Notes: generated by a model not told the origin, from the sequence alone. DNA of 34,343 nt from CALXSC01 sp964493475 (GCA_964493475.1 CAZBNS010000005.1:1-34343); one strand, 5' to 3'; counted from the first letter of the stretch, positions 1-8,464 are shown. Program-made: numbers and translations.

Positions 1-20
1 TATATATATATATATATATA
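1..20. repeat. (TA)10 dinucleotide tract
   Basis: The window opens with ten uninterrupted TA dinucleotides, directly abutting the 21-bp tandem array. It probably extends beyond the left edge. In the phase of the neighbouring ORF it reads as alternating Tyr and Ile. Confidence 0.9.
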
Positions 21-394
21 TTAAAGGTTTTTGGATATTTTTAAAGATTGCTGAATATCTTGTAAAGATTATTGAAGATTTTTTGAAGATATATGTTTTA
101 AAGGTTTTTGAATATCTTGTAAAGGTTGTTGAATATCTTGTAAAGGTTGTTGAATATCTTTTAAAGGTTATTGAATATCTTGTAAAGGTTATTGAATATC
201 TTGTAAAGGTTATTGAATATCTTGTAAAGATTGTTGAATATAGATTAGATAATTTTTTGCATGTACTGGTTAATAGTTTCTTGGATGTACTTGGCATGAT
301 TTTATTAAAGATATTATTTTCCTTGATGATACTAGAAAATAAAATTATAAAAAGCAATATAAATGATGGTTTTAAAATAAAAATAATTGAATAG
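2..394 (+). CDS. Heptad-repeat hypothetical protein, open at left edge
   Basis: I do not recognise this gene. The frame is open from the first full codon at position 2 through the TA tract and the 21-bp array, to a TAG stop at 392-394. If it starts inside the window, the first candidates are TTG codons near 83, without a clear Shine-Dalgarno sequence. The array encodes about seven copies of a heptad close to EYLVKVI. Hydrophobic residues alternate with Glu and Lys, as expected for an amphipathic helix or coiled coil. A hydrophobic stretch and a basic tail follow. The frame may be a fortuitous product of the repeat, since period-21 DNA without stops is automatically open; the continuation of about 50 codons past the array is mild support for real coding. 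The lptF gene follows after 109 bp of AT-rich sequence in which I see nothing further. Confidence 0.35.
   Translation: MYIYIYIKGFWIFLKIAEYLVKIIEDFLKIYVLKVFEYLVKVVEYLVKVVEYLLKVIEYLVKVIEYLVKVIEYLVKIVEYRLDNFLHVLVNSFLDVLGMILLKILFSLMILENKIIKSNINDGFKIKIIE
22..246. repeat. 21-bp tandem repeat array
   Basis: The word GAATATCTT recurs at 110, 131, 152, 173, 194 and 215, exactly 21 bp apart, with a truncated copy at 236. More degenerate copies lie upstream at about 33, 53 and 74. The unit approximates GAATATCTTGTAAAGGTTRTT. The period is a multiple of three, so the array is translated as a repeated seven-residue unit. Confidence 0.9.
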
Positions 395-503
395 AATTAC
401 ATTATACTCATTAATTAATAGCTAAATAAGAGTAAAATCAAAATTATTGTTTATATTTTAAAAATAAAATATAAAATAGAGAAAATACCAATAAATCTAT
501 AAT

Positions 504-1592
504 TTGAGATTATATAAGAAATATTTAATAGGAAATTTATTTAAACCGCTGATAATATCGCTGACTGTTTTGGTGTTGGTTATTTGGAGCAGTAGAGTAA
601 TTAGATTTATGGATTATCTTGTAGAAGATGGTGCTGAATTTGTAAGTTTTTTTAAATTGACATTGCTTATTTTGCCTTCGTTGGTGTTGATGATTTTGCC
701 GCTTACTGTTTTTTTAACTGCTATTTTGACTTATAATAAACTTATAGAAAATAGGGAAATAGTTATTTTAAGAAATTGTGGAATTAAAAAAAGCCAACTT
801 TTAAATCCGCTAATTGTTTTGTCTGTTGTTATTGTGATTTTTTCTTATTTTATAAGTTTGTATGGTTCTTATAAATCTAATTTGATGATAAGGGAATTGA
901 GGCAGGAAATTCAAGATAATATTTCATTTTCAATGGTGAAAGAGGGATCGTTTGCGAAGTTTAAAAATATTGTTATTTATGCTGATAAGAAAGATAAAAA
1001 TAAAGCTTATAATATATTAATTTATAATGAGGGAAAAGCTCAAAATGATAAAAACTTTCTATTGCAGGCAAAATTGGCGGAGATAAATGCTGATATTATA
1101 ACTTTATATGATGGAAATATTCAGCAATTTAGTTTTGATTATAGTGATTCACCGGAAATTGTGTTTTTTAAAAAATATTATGTAAATTTGAATAGCTTAA
1201 TTGATGGTAGCATTTCTTCTGTTGTTAGAACAGATAGTGCTTCGACGCTAGAGTTGGTTAAAGTAATTAAAAATTATGATGAATATAAGACACTTTTTCC
1301 AAATAAAAATAAGGTTATTTATGAAATTAATTATAGGTTAACTTTTCCGTTGTTGTCAATTATTATAGCTTTGCTGTCTGGTTCGCTGATGTTGGAAGCG
1401 ACATTTAATAGGGTGAGTAATTCTAAAATTTTGCTTAAAACTTCAATAATTTCTGGCTCTGTGTATATTGTTTTGTTGTCATTATATCAAAAAGTTGCTG
1501 ATAGTTTAATTTTTTTGTATATTTTATATATTTGTATTGCGATTTTATTGTTCTTGTCTTTTAAGATGGTAAAAGAGAAAAAAATAATGTAA
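504..1592 (+). CDS. lptF: LPS export ABC transporter permease LptF
   Basis: This is an inner-membrane permease of the YjgP/YjgQ family. With LptG and the ATPase LptB it extracts lipopolysaccharide from the inner membrane and passes it to the periplasmic bridge. Its 362 residues match the family. There is a first membrane helix at about 11-32, further helices near 50-75 and 100-120, a periplasmic beta-jellyroll region at about 130-270, and three C-terminal helices. Its opening (RLYKKYLIGNLFKPLI) and the segment REIVILRNCGIKKSQLL, equivalent to the LptB-contacting coupling region, are typical. The start is TTG at 504, because no ATG or GTG lies near the conserved N-terminus. The lptG gene follows after about 10 bp, so the pair is an operon. 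Confidence 0.9.
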   Translation: MRLYKKYLIGNLFKPLIISLTVLVLVIWSSRVIRFMDYLVEDGAEFVSFFKLTLLILPSLVLMILPLTVFLTAILTYNKLIENREIVILRNCGIKKSQLLNPLIVLSVVIVIFSYFISLYGSYKSNLMIRELRQEIQDNISFSMVKEGSFAKFKNIVIYADKKDKNKAYNILIYNEGKAQNDKNFLLQAKLAEINADIITLYDGNIQQFSFDYSDSPEIVFFKKYYVNLNSLIDGSISSVVRTDSASTLELVKVIKNYDEYKTLFPNKNKVIYEINYRLTFPLLSIIIALLSGSLMLEATFNRVSNSKILLKTSIISGSVYIVLLSLYQKVADSLIFLYILYICIAILLFLSFKMVKEKKIM

Positions 1593-1603
1593 GGGTTTAT
1601 TTG

Positions 1604-2740
1604 ATGTTTAAGATAAAAAAATTTTCTATTTATATAGCAAAAGATATTTTGAAAAATTTCCTTATAATGTTTCTTGGGCTGCTTTTATTATTTTTTGCGG
1701 TTGATTTTTTTGAAGTTTCAAGAGATGTGAAACAGATTGATAACGGGCTTAAAATTGCTGTTCAAATTGTTTTGTTTAGAATTCCAAATTTATTAGAAAC
1801 GATTTTGCATTTTATTATTCTATTAGCTGGGCTTTTTACTTTTTATAAGCTTTCAAATAATAGCGAAATTGTTGTTATGAGGAGCAGTGGAAGATCCATA
1901 TTTCAAATAATAGAGTTTCCTACATTTATAGCTTTTTTGTTTGGCATTTTTGTTATAGCTGTTTATAATCCAATATCGGCAAGTCTTAATATAAAATCCG
2001 AAAGGCTAAAAAATATTTATTTAAAAAATGAAAAGGAAGATTTATTTGAGGCTAAAAATGGTATTTGGTTTAAGCAAAAAAATATAGAAGATAAGGAAGG
2101 CTATATTATAATTAAGGCTACTAGAGTGTATAAAGAATTGCTGATTTTTAATGATGTTATGTTGATTTTTACAGATAATGACAACAATTTTGTTAAAAGA
2201 ATAAATGTTGGAATATCAAGATTAAATGATGATAACACCTGGACGCTGACTAATAACTATATAACACGAAAAGGGGAAGAAACTGAGTTTGTAAAAGAAA
2301 TAAAGTTAAAAACAAATTTAACGAAAAGCTTTATATCAAAAACGATACAGAACAACTATGAATCAATTTATAACATACCATTCTGGACGTTAAGAAATTC
2401 AATAAAAGATTTAAAAGAATCAGGATTTGATTCCAGAAAATTTGAAATTAGATATTATTATATGCTCACATTGCCTTTTTTATTTGCAATTATGGTTTTA
2501 ATTTCCGCTTATTTTGGAATTATTAATAATAGAGAAAATAAAAAATATATTTCGGTCATTAAAGGAATAGCCCTTGGTTTTGCAATATTTATTACGCATA
2601 ATATAGTTTTTGAATTAACAAGCGCTGATAAGCTGACTATTTTTGATGGTTCAATTTTGATAGTTGTAATTTTTATAATATTGGCAATTTATTTGTTAAT
2701 TAAAAAAGACGTATTAAGCAATCTTAACAAAAAATTCTAA
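1604..2740 (+). CDS. lptG: LPS export ABC transporter permease LptG
   Basis: This is the second YjgP/YjgQ-family permease and partners LptF in the LptB2FG lipopolysaccharide extractor. The 378 residues contain an N-terminal helix (about 14-35), helices near 55-75 and 100-120, a soluble periplasmic domain, and three C-terminal helices. The cytoplasmic loop SEIVVMRSSGRSIFQI corresponds to the REI/LRxxG coupling region in LptF. An in-frame TTG at 1601 is possible, but the ATG at 1604 is the more natural start. The gene lies about 10 bp after lptF and 4 bp before yidD, so the three are probably co-transcribed. Confidence 0.9.
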   Translation: MFKIKKFSIYIAKDILKNFLIMFLGLLLLFFAVDFFEVSRDVKQIDNGLKIAVQIVLFRIPNLLETILHFIILLAGLFTFYKLSNNSEIVVMRSSGRSIFQIIEFPTFIAFLFGIFVIAVYNPISASLNIKSERLKNIYLKNEKEDLFEAKNGIWFKQKNIEDKEGYIIIKATRVYKELLIFNDVMLIFTDNDNNFVKRINVGISRLNDDNTWTLTNNYITRKGEETEFVKEIKLKTNLTKSFISKTIQNNYESIYNIPFWTLRNSIKDLKESGFDSRKFEIRYYYMLTLPFLFAIMVLISAYFGIINNRENKKYISVIKGIALGFAIFITHNIVFELTSADKLTIFDGSILIVVIFIILAIYLLIKKDVLSNLNKKF

Positions 2741-2744
2741 ATAA

Positions 2745-2984
2745 ATGAAAATTATCAATTATTTTTTTATTTTTTTTATTAAAATATATCAAGTTGCAAT
2801 TTCACCGTTTTTTCCAAAGAGATGCAATTTTGAGCCATCTTGCTCCGAATATATGATTGAGGCGGTAAGAATTCATGGAGTTTTTAAGGGTGTTTATTTG
2901 GGAGTAAAAAGAATTTTAAAATGTACTCCGAACCGTCAATTTACGTTTGATCCCGTTCCGCCAAAAAAGAAAAGTAGACAATAA
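2745..2984 (+). CDS. yidD: Membrane protein insertion efficiency factor YidD
   Basis: This is a small membrane-associated protein of the YidD (DUF37/Haemolytic) family, thought to assist YidC-dependent insertion of inner-membrane proteins. Its 79 residues match the family length. The signature CNFEPSCSEYMIEAVRIHG, with the conserved Cys pair around PSCS and the downstream G-x-x-x-G-x-x-R arrangement, is intact. The amphipathic N-terminus (about 5-22) and the closing DPVPPKKKS are also typical. In many proteobacteria yidD lies in the rpmH-rnpA-yidD-yidC cluster; here it follows lptFG with 4 bp spacing, so it appears to have moved into an envelope-assembly operon. Confidence 0.93.
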   Translation: MKIINYFFIFFIKIYQVAISPFFPKRCNFEPSCSEYMIEAVRIHGVFKGVYLGVKRILKCTPNRQFTFDPVPPKKKSRQ

Positions 2985-3026
2985 ATTTCTTAATATTATA
3001 TTTATATATAGTTGCAGTTGAAAAAC

Positions 3027-3032
3027 AGGAGA
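3027..3032 (+). promoter_or_regulatory. Ribosome binding site deciding the 3036 start
   Basis: AGGAGA lies 3 nt upstream of ATG 3036. It supports this ATG over the in-frame TTG codons at 3012 and 3018. Confidence 0.65.
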
Positions 3033-3035
3033 ATT

Positions 3036-3815
3036 ATGTATAGCAAAATAAAAAATATAGTTCCGCACAAGATTAGATTTGATAACTTTAGCGCCAGATT
3101 ACTAGAGAAAAATCAAGACTTGGATTTAGTTGAAAATTTTTTTAGACATAATAAAGATTATTATGAAAACAATTCAACAATGAAATCAGACAAAAAGAGT
3201 GGTGAATTTATTTTCAATTTTATACCCGCAAACAAAACTATAGAGGATAAATTTATAATTGGTCTTTTTGATAATAATTCTTTGATTGCTTTATTTAATT
3301 TAATTCAAAACTTTCAAGAAGAAAATCAATGGACTATGGGGGAATTTGCCATTGATTTAGACTACAGGCATAAGGGAATAGGGAACAAATTATTAAAGGG
3401 TATTGAAGAGTTGCTATTAACTTTAAGAGTTAATAGCTTGATAATGTTTGTTAATCAAAATAACTCTGCTGGAGTTAAATTTTTAACTAAAAATTCTTTT
3501 ACAGAAGTTAGAAGAGCCCCAGATGGAGATATTATGATGATTAAAAAACTTGAAAAGAAAGAGCCTACCATTTATGATAAGTTTTTCAAAAATGGAAAAC
3601 TAGTTTCTTTGCCTTCAAAACCTAGTGAGCAGCAGGAATTGTATAAAATTATGCAATCTTGGTTTGAAAAAGGCAGAAAATATACAGAACCAGAAATTAA
3701 TAATATTATTAAGTCAAAAATAGAGCATAGCGATCATGCTACGATTAGAAGAAATTTGGTTGATACTTGCTTTTTGAAAAGAAGTACTGATGGGAAAGAA
3801 TATTATATCAATTAA
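3036..3815 (+). CDS. GNAT acetyltransferase fused to DUF2087 domain
   Basis: This 259-residue two-domain protein has an N-terminal GNAT fold. The acetyl-CoA pyrophosphate loop is visible as YRHKGIGNKLL (about residues 111-121), after the strand TMGEFAIDL. It is followed by the helix NSAGVKFLTKNSFTEV, typical of motif B. The C-terminal 75 residues (FFKNGKLVSLPSKP, then RKYTEPEINNII and ATIRRNLVD) resemble DUF2087, a small winged-helix-like domain often attached to regulators or acetyltransferases. The acetylated substrate cannot be read from sequence. The AGGAGA at 3027 fixes the ATG start. It stands between yidD and the M16 peptidase gene with 50-70 bp gaps. Enzyme class is fairly sure; function is unknown. 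Confidence 0.8.
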   Translation: MYSKIKNIVPHKIRFDNFSARLLEKNQDLDLVENFFRHNKDYYENNSTMKSDKKSGEFIFNFIPANKTIEDKFIIGLFDNNSLIALFNLIQNFQEENQWTMGEFAIDLDYRHKGIGNKLLKGIEELLLTLRVNSLIMFVNQNNSAGVKFLTKNSFTEVRRAPDGDIMMIKKLEKKEPTIYDKFFKNGKLVSLPSKPSEQQELYKIMQSWFEKGRKYTEPEINNIIKSKIEHSDHATIRRNLVDTCFLKRSTDGKEYYIN

Positions 3816-3887
3816 ATTTTAAAGTCTTGCCATTAAATAAATTATTTGCTAACATAATGACTACGTTAATTTGATAATAGAATTTAA

Positions 3888-5138
3888 ATGGCTGATATTA
3901 TAACACTAGATAATGGTTTAATAGTCATAAATGAATATATGGACGATGTTGAGTCCGTATCTGTTAACGTGTGGGTTAGAACTGGAAGTAGAAATGAAAC
4001 TAAACACATAAATGGAATTTCTCATTTTCTAGAACATATGGCTTTTAAGGGAACAAAAACTAGGAATACGCAACAGATAGCTGAAGAATTTGATAATATT
4101 GGGGGAAGGGTAAATGCTTTTACATCATTATCTCAGACTGCTTTTTATACGAAAGTTTTAAAAGAAAATACAGAAAAAGCCGTTGAATTACTTGCTGACA
4201 TTGTGCAAAATTCAATATTTCTTGAGAGTGAAGTTGAAAAGGAAAGGCATGTAATATTGCAAGAATTGGCTATGACAAAAGATGATCCATCTGACATAAT
4301 TGGCGATTATTTTATGGAAACTGCATACAAAAATCAGCCTTATGGAAGAAGTATTTTAGGACCAGAAAAGAATATCAAAAAATTTACAAAGGATGATATT
4401 ATTTCTTATGTCAACCAACAATATAAAACAGAGGATATAATTATTTCGTTCGCTGGAAAATTAAAAACTAATGACGCTGTGAAATTCACAAAAAGATACT
4501 TTAATAACCTGCAGAAAGGTAAAAATAAAATGCCAGAAAAAGCTGTTTACACTGGCGGTTATTTTACTAAAAATAAACAACTTGAACAAACTCAAGTGTT
4601 AATTGGCTTTGAAGGTTATTCTTTTTTAGATACAAATTTTTATGGAGTCGGCGTTTTAGGAATTATTTTGGGTGGAGGAATGTCATCTAAACTATTCCAG
4701 AAGATTAGAGAAAAGAAAGGGCTATGTTATAGAATTGAAGCTTGCTCTACAGGAAGTGAAGATACTGGCATTATTGAAATAGCCTGTGCTACAGCTCCAG
4801 AAAAGACGAATGAAGCCATTATAGCTATTATAGAAGAACTAAAAAATACAACAGAAAATATAACAGAAGAAGAATGCCAAAGGGCTATTATAAAGTTAAA
4901 ATCCGCAATTCTTATGAATAAAGAAAGTAATGCAAGCAGAGCAAAAAAGAATGTGAGTGATATGTTTTCTAAGGGCAGATTGATACCAACTGAAGAAATA
5001 ATTTCCAAAATTGAGGAAATTAATACAACCAAATTAAAACATTTAATGGTAGAGATTTTGGAAAAATCTAATCCAACGTTGGCATTACTTGGAAAATTAA
5101 ATAAGGATGTTCCTGAAATAGAAAAATTGATAAAGTAG
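3888..5138 (+). CDS. M16 family zinc peptidase (processing-peptidase type)
   Basis: This 416-residue zinc peptidase belongs to the pitrilysin/M16B group, which includes the mitochondrial processing peptidase beta subunit and its alphaproteobacterial relatives. The inverted zinc motif HFLEH is at residues 46-50, within GISHFLEHMAFKGT. The distal acidic ligand lies in the KERHVILQEL helix (about 115-127), followed by DDPSD. The C-terminal half holds the second M16 domain, with the Gly-rich loop GVLGIILGGGMSSKLFQKIR and the substrate-binding REKKGLCY segment. No signal peptide is visible, so it probably acts in the cytoplasm, presumably on short or presequence-like peptides. All catalytic features appear intact. 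A 163-bp gap without obvious signals separates it from the RDD gene. Confidence 0.92.
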   Translation: MADIITLDNGLIVINEYMDDVESVSVNVWVRTGSRNETKHINGISHFLEHMAFKGTKTRNTQQIAEEFDNIGGRVNAFTSLSQTAFYTKVLKENTEKAVELLADIVQNSIFLESEVEKERHVILQELAMTKDDPSDIIGDYFMETAYKNQPYGRSILGPEKNIKKFTKDDIISYVNQQYKTEDIIISFAGKLKTNDAVKFTKRYFNNLQKGKNKMPEKAVYTGGYFTKNKQLEQTQVLIGFEGYSFLDTNFYGVGVLGIILGGGMSSKLFQKIREKKGLCYRIEACSTGSEDTGIIEIACATAPEKTNEAIIAIIEELKNTTENITEEECQRAIIKLKSAILMNKESNASRAKKNVSDMFSKGRLIPTEEIISKIEEINTTKLKHLMVEILEKSNPTLALLGKLNKDVPEIEKLIK

Positions 5139-5301
5139 TTGTTTTGTGAGGTGTCGTTGATTTTGAACCCTCGTTAATTTTGGTGTTATAATGTTTTAGA
5201 ATAGTATAAACTGCATCAAAATCCTTAAAGTATATAGTTCTCAATAAATATTGATTTTAATGAAAATCATTATATCGTTTGAATTAGCTTAATAAATTTA
5301 G

Positions 5302-6072
5302 ATGTTTATGGAAGATAATCAAATGGTGCCTGCCGCAATTAGAAAAAGGATTTTTGCATTTGGTATCGACGTTTTTATTGTTTATGTGCTGAGATTTTTT
5401 TATGTTAATTTAGCTATACAATTTTGGCTAATAAAGTATATTCTAAAATTTTTAGAGGAATATGAAAGATTATTTGGTAAAATTGATTTTAGTAGAATTA
5501 CAAATGCGGAAGTTAATTTCTTTTTAAAATCAAATCTTTTTACTCAATTAAAATGGTTTATTGTTGGATTGCTCATTATACCAATATTTTATAATATGTT
5601 CTTCTTTTTTACTAAATGGTCTGCTACTTTGGGACAAAAATTGATGAGTATTTATGTCGTTTCTACAAGTGGGACTAAAATGAAGTTTTATCATGTGGTT
5701 GCAAGAAGTATTACTTTAGTTATTCCTTGGATTTTGTCATTTTTTGTTGTTTTAAATCAATATTTGGTTAATCACAATATAGGTAATTCGTTAAGCGATA
5801 GTTCATTTATTATATTTATGATAGTTTTTTTAAGCTGGTATGATTTGGCTTTTTTAACTAAAAATAAATTAGTTTTTCATGACTATATTACATTTACAAG
5901 AGTTATTGAAAATACTAAGACAAATTATGTTGGCAAACCATCTATTTTTAAAAAATTTTTTGTTATAAATTTTGTTGATGAATTTAAGAAGTTTAAAAGC
6001 AATATTAAAAATCAAATTCAAAAAACTAAACAATTGAAAGAAAAATACAAAAAGAAAAAAGATAATTCTTAA
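5302..6072 (+). CDS. RDD family integral membrane protein
   Basis: The 256-residue protein has the RDD-family hallmark near its N-terminus: AIRKRIFAFGIDVFIV contains Arg, Ala and Asp in the R-x-x-A-x-x-x-D pattern at the start of helix 1. A second conserved element, ATLGQKLMSIYVV, lies in the middle. Four hydrophobic stretches are seen at about 17-40, 85-107, 135-155 and 166-185. The C-terminal tail of about 60 residues is strongly basic (KEKYKKKKDNS) and probably cytosolic. RDD proteins are mostly uncharacterised; some have been linked to ion transport. The ATG at 5302 or the one at 5308 may be used. Confidence 0.8.
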   Translation: MFMEDNQMVPAAIRKRIFAFGIDVFIVYVLRFFYVNLAIQFWLIKYILKFLEEYERLFGKIDFSRITNAEVNFFLKSNLFTQLKWFIVGLLIIPIFYNMFFFFTKWSATLGQKLMSIYVVSTSGTKMKFYHVVARSITLVIPWILSFFVVLNQYLVNHNIGNSLSDSSFIIFMIVFLSWYDLAFLTKNKLVFHDYITFTRVIENTKTNYVGKPSIFKKFFVINFVDEFKKFKSNIKNQIQKTKQLKEKYKKKKDNS

Positions 6073-6105
6073 AATTTTTGGCAATTGTGCGTTTTGAGCC
6101 TTTGA

Positions 6106-6176
6106 GTAGCTCCTCTTTGTTGCTCTGCGATATTTCCACTAAAGAGGGGAAATATCCTAAGACAAAAAGGAGCTAC
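6106..6176. repeat. 71-bp palindromic intergenic element, copy A
   Basis: Terminal inverted repeats GTAGCTCCTCTTTGT (6106-6120) and ACAAAAAGGAGCTAC (6162-6176) match with one mismatch. An inner stem pairs GATATTTCC (6129-6137) with GGAAATATC (6148-6156). The same architecture occurs at 6910 and 12249. The element lies in the 259-bp space between the RDD gene and ssb. It could fold as a large RNA hairpin and act as a bidirectional terminator, but there is no T-run. Confidence 0.85.
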
Positions 6177-6331
6177 TTTAATATTTTTTATTAATTTTTG
6201 CTTAGAGAAAAATGTTTGAAGGATGAATTGTAGCTATGCAATATTTTAATCAAGATTTAACTTGCATAAAATATATTAAAACTAATCCTAATTTGTATAG
6301 TATAAATAAAAGTTGAAAACTATATTAAATA

Positions 6332-6793
6332 TTAAAACGGAATTGTATCATCTATTTTTTCATCAATAAATTCACCAGCTTCAACTGCTTCTTTTTCGTC
6401 AGGAATATGATCTACATCACCGCCTGGAGCCGCTAAACTACCAGCAGAACTTTTGTCAAGCAATTGCAAAACGGCGTTGAATCCTTGTAAAACTATTTCT
6501 GTTGTATATTTTTCAATTCCATCATTTCCAACCCATTTTCTAGTCTGCAATGAGCCTTCTAAGTATAATTTTGTTCCTTTTTTAACATATAATTTTACTA
6601 TATTAGCCAATCCTGGACTATAAACTACAATTCTATGCCATTCCGTTTTTTCTTTTCTTTCGTGAGTTGTCTTATCTTTCCAAACATCCGTCGTAGCTAA
6701 ACTAAAAGTAGCCACATCATTGCCATTGCTCATTGTTCTAATTTCTGGATCTCTACCTACATTTCCTATTAAAATTACCTTATTGATTGCCAT
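6332..6793 (-). CDS. ssb: Single-stranded DNA-binding protein
   Basis: SSB coats single-stranded DNA during replication, recombination and repair, and recruits partners through its acidic tail. The 153-residue protein has an N-terminal OB fold: NKVILIGNVGRDPEIR begins strand 1, VATFSLATTDVWKD and TEWHRIVVY follow, and KGTKLYLEGSLQTRKW forms the last conserved strands (about residues 70-87). A short flexible linker precedes the C-terminal DDTIPF, the standard protein-interaction peptide. The linker is short compared with enterobacterial SSB, as is usual in reduced genomes. It is transcribed away from the AroA-like gene, with a good promoter at 6821-6848. Confidence 0.96.
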   Translation of the reverse strand: MAINKVILIGNVGRDPEIRTMSNGNDVATFSLATTDVWKDKTTHERKEKTEWHRIVVYSPGLANIVKLYVKKGTKLYLEGSLQTRKWVGNDGIEKYTTEIVLQGFNAVLQLLDKSSAGSLAAPGGDVDHIPDEKEAVEAGEFIDEKIDDTIPF

Positions 6794-6820
6794 CGTGTTC
6801 TTATTTATTTCATATATGTT

Positions 6821-6848
6821 TTTATAATATTTAAAATATAAAAATCAA
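6821..6848 (-). promoter_or_regulatory. Candidate sigma70 promoter for ssb
   Basis: Read on the minus strand, TTGATT (6843-6848) is separated by 16 bp from TATAAA (6821-6826), about 28 bp upstream of the ssb start codon. Confidence 0.55.
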
Positions 6849-6909
6849 CATTTCCTTTTTAGGTTTTGGTAATTATATTTTTATATCTTTGTAATATATT
6901 TATTATTTT

Positions 6910-6982
6910 GTAGCTCCCTTTTATCGCATTTGAATATTTTCCCTTAAGAGAGGAAATATCTGAAGGACAAAGGGGGAGCTGC
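6910..6982. repeat. Palindromic intergenic element, copy B
   Basis: This is a second copy of the dispersed palindrome, with ends GTAGCTCCC and GGGAGCTGC and inner arms ATATTTTCCC/GAGGAAATAT. It occupies part of the 321-bp divergent gap between ssb and the AroA-like gene. Apart from the ssb promoter I see nothing else convincing in that gap. Confidence 0.8.
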
Positions 6983-7114
6983 AGAACAATTTTGATTGTG
7001 ATTAATTTCGCCTGCAAAGCATAAAAACCAGCAATTCCAACTTTTGCGTGTTAAAAAACCTTGTAAATTGAATAATTTTATTTTATTTTTACAATAATTA
7101 ACCATTTTTCAATA

Positions 7115-8464
7115 ATGTTAGAATTTAAAAAACAAGAAACACCTTTATTTGACGATATAAAAATTCAAGGTGATAAAGATATTTCATGCTTATCTTTGAT
7201 TTTATCTAGTTTAGCCAATGGGAAAAGTAAAATATATAATTTGTCCGAGTCTAAAGATATTATAAATTTGATAAATATTCTTCGCCAATTTGGAATAGAA
7301 ATACAAAAAAATATAAATGATGATTATTGGATAATTGATGGCAAAGGTTTGGATTCTTTTAGGGAGCCAGATAATATAATTGATGTTAAAAATTCGAAGG
7401 AAATTTTATATTTGTTAATTGGTTTACTCTCCTCTTACAATTTTAAAGTATTTTTAAAAGGGACTGACGCATTATCTAATACTGTTTTAGAAGACATTAT
7501 TGGCATTTTTAAAAAAATAAATGTCAAATTTGATGCTAGACAGGAGAAACAATTACCGTTTTTAATGATTGGAAATGATGGCAAAAGTAGCATAGTATAT
7601 GAAATTTATGAATATAATTCAATATTAAAAAATTCGCTGCTGCTGGCCTCTTTGGTTGATTCAAAAAATAATATTATAAAAGAAAAAGAAAAATCAAAAG
7701 ATCACTTAGAAATATTAATGAAATATTTTGGCATAAATTTTGAGGAACATGAAGTTGGAAATAAGGGCAATTTGAGTGTAAAAATTGGAAAAGAAATTAT
7801 AATAAATGGTAATCAAAAATTTTCTGGAAAAGAAATAAATGTTCCCGGCGACACTACAATATCAGCTTTTATAGCTTCTTTAGCTATTTTAACTCCCGAT
7901 TCAGACATAACATTAAAGAATGTTTTAATGAATCAATATAGAGATTCTTTTTATAGAACATTAATTGATATGGGGGCTAATATAAATTTTATAAATAAAA
8001 GAATTTCTTGCGGAGAAAAAGTTGCGGATATTAATGTAAAATATGGTGAATTAAAAGATACTATAATTCCCGCCAATAGAGTTTATAAAATGTTGAATGA
8101 TTATCCTTTTTTGATACTTTTAGCAAGTTCAACTAAAGCCAAAATAATAATTCAAGGGGTCAACGCCATTAAAGAGAAAAATTTAGAAAATTATAATTAT
8201 ATATTAAATACAATAAAAGACCTTGGCGTTGATTTCGTTGATTTAAAAGACACTCTTAGTATTAATGGCAAAGTAAATATAAATTTTGATAAAAAAATCA
8301 TATTAGACAGAAATAAAATTAATTTTGAAACTGCACTAGCGCTTTTGTCGTTTGGGTGTTTTATAAAAAATGGAGTTTCTGTAAATGGAAGTTCAATAGA
8401 AACTTATTTTCCGACAATAAGAGACGTGCTGCATACGTTAAAGATTCATGCGGTTTTTAATTAG
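7115..8464 (+). CDS. AroA-like (EPSP synthase fold) protein, active site eroded
   Basis: The 449 residues match the length and order of 3-phosphoshikimate 1-carboxyvinyltransferase. Structural landmarks align: IQGDKDISCLSLILSSLA with the family PGDKSISHR opening, VPGDTTISAF (about 244-253) with PGDxSSAAF, NVLMNQYR, and MLNDYPFLILLAS with MIDEYPILAVAA. The catalytic residues do not. In the opening only Lys21 survives, with the Ser and Arg positions being Asp22 and Leu26. The GNSGTxxR phosphate loop reads KNSKEILY. SAQxKS reads NSILKN. The Asp of DEYP is Asn, KESDR reads KEKNL, and the late DHR motif is absent. The reading frame is intact and well preserved, so the fold seems under selection. 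It is either a pseudoenzyme with another role or a gene early in decay. The family assignment is fairly sure; enzyme activity is doubtful. Confidence 0.72.
   Translation: MLEFKKQETPLFDDIKIQGDKDISCLSLILSSLANGKSKIYNLSESKDIINLINILRQFGIEIQKNINDDYWIIDGKGLDSFREPDNIIDVKNSKEILYLLIGLLSSYNFKVFLKGTDALSNTVLEDIIGIFKKINVKFDARQEKQLPFLMIGNDGKSSIVYEIYEYNSILKNSLLLASLVDSKNNIIKEKEKSKDHLEILMKYFGINFEEHEVGNKGNLSVKIGKEIIINGNQKFSGKEINVPGDTTISAFIASLAILTPDSDITLKNVLMNQYRDSFYRTLIDMGANINFINKRISCGEKVADINVKYGELKDTIIPANRVYKMLNDYPFLILLASSTKAKIIIQGVNAIKEKNLENYNYILNTIKDLGVDFVDLKDTLSINGKVNINFDKKIILDRNKINFETALALLSFGCFIKNGVSVNGSSIETYFPTIRDVLHTLKIHAVFN

Noticed and set aside
22..246. The periodic array as a CRISPR
   Set aside because: The units are contiguous 21-mers without unique spacers, and no cas genes are nearby.
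4727..5032. Minus-strand hydrophobic ORF inside the M16 peptidase gene
   Set aside because: It is antisense to a well-supported gene, and its Ser/Ile/Phe-rich composition follows from the codons of the other strand.
7115..8464. MurA rather than AroA for the EPSP-fold gene
   Set aside because: The landmarks PGDxxxxAF and MLNDYP follow the AroA pattern, and the MurA catalytic Cys loop is not seen.
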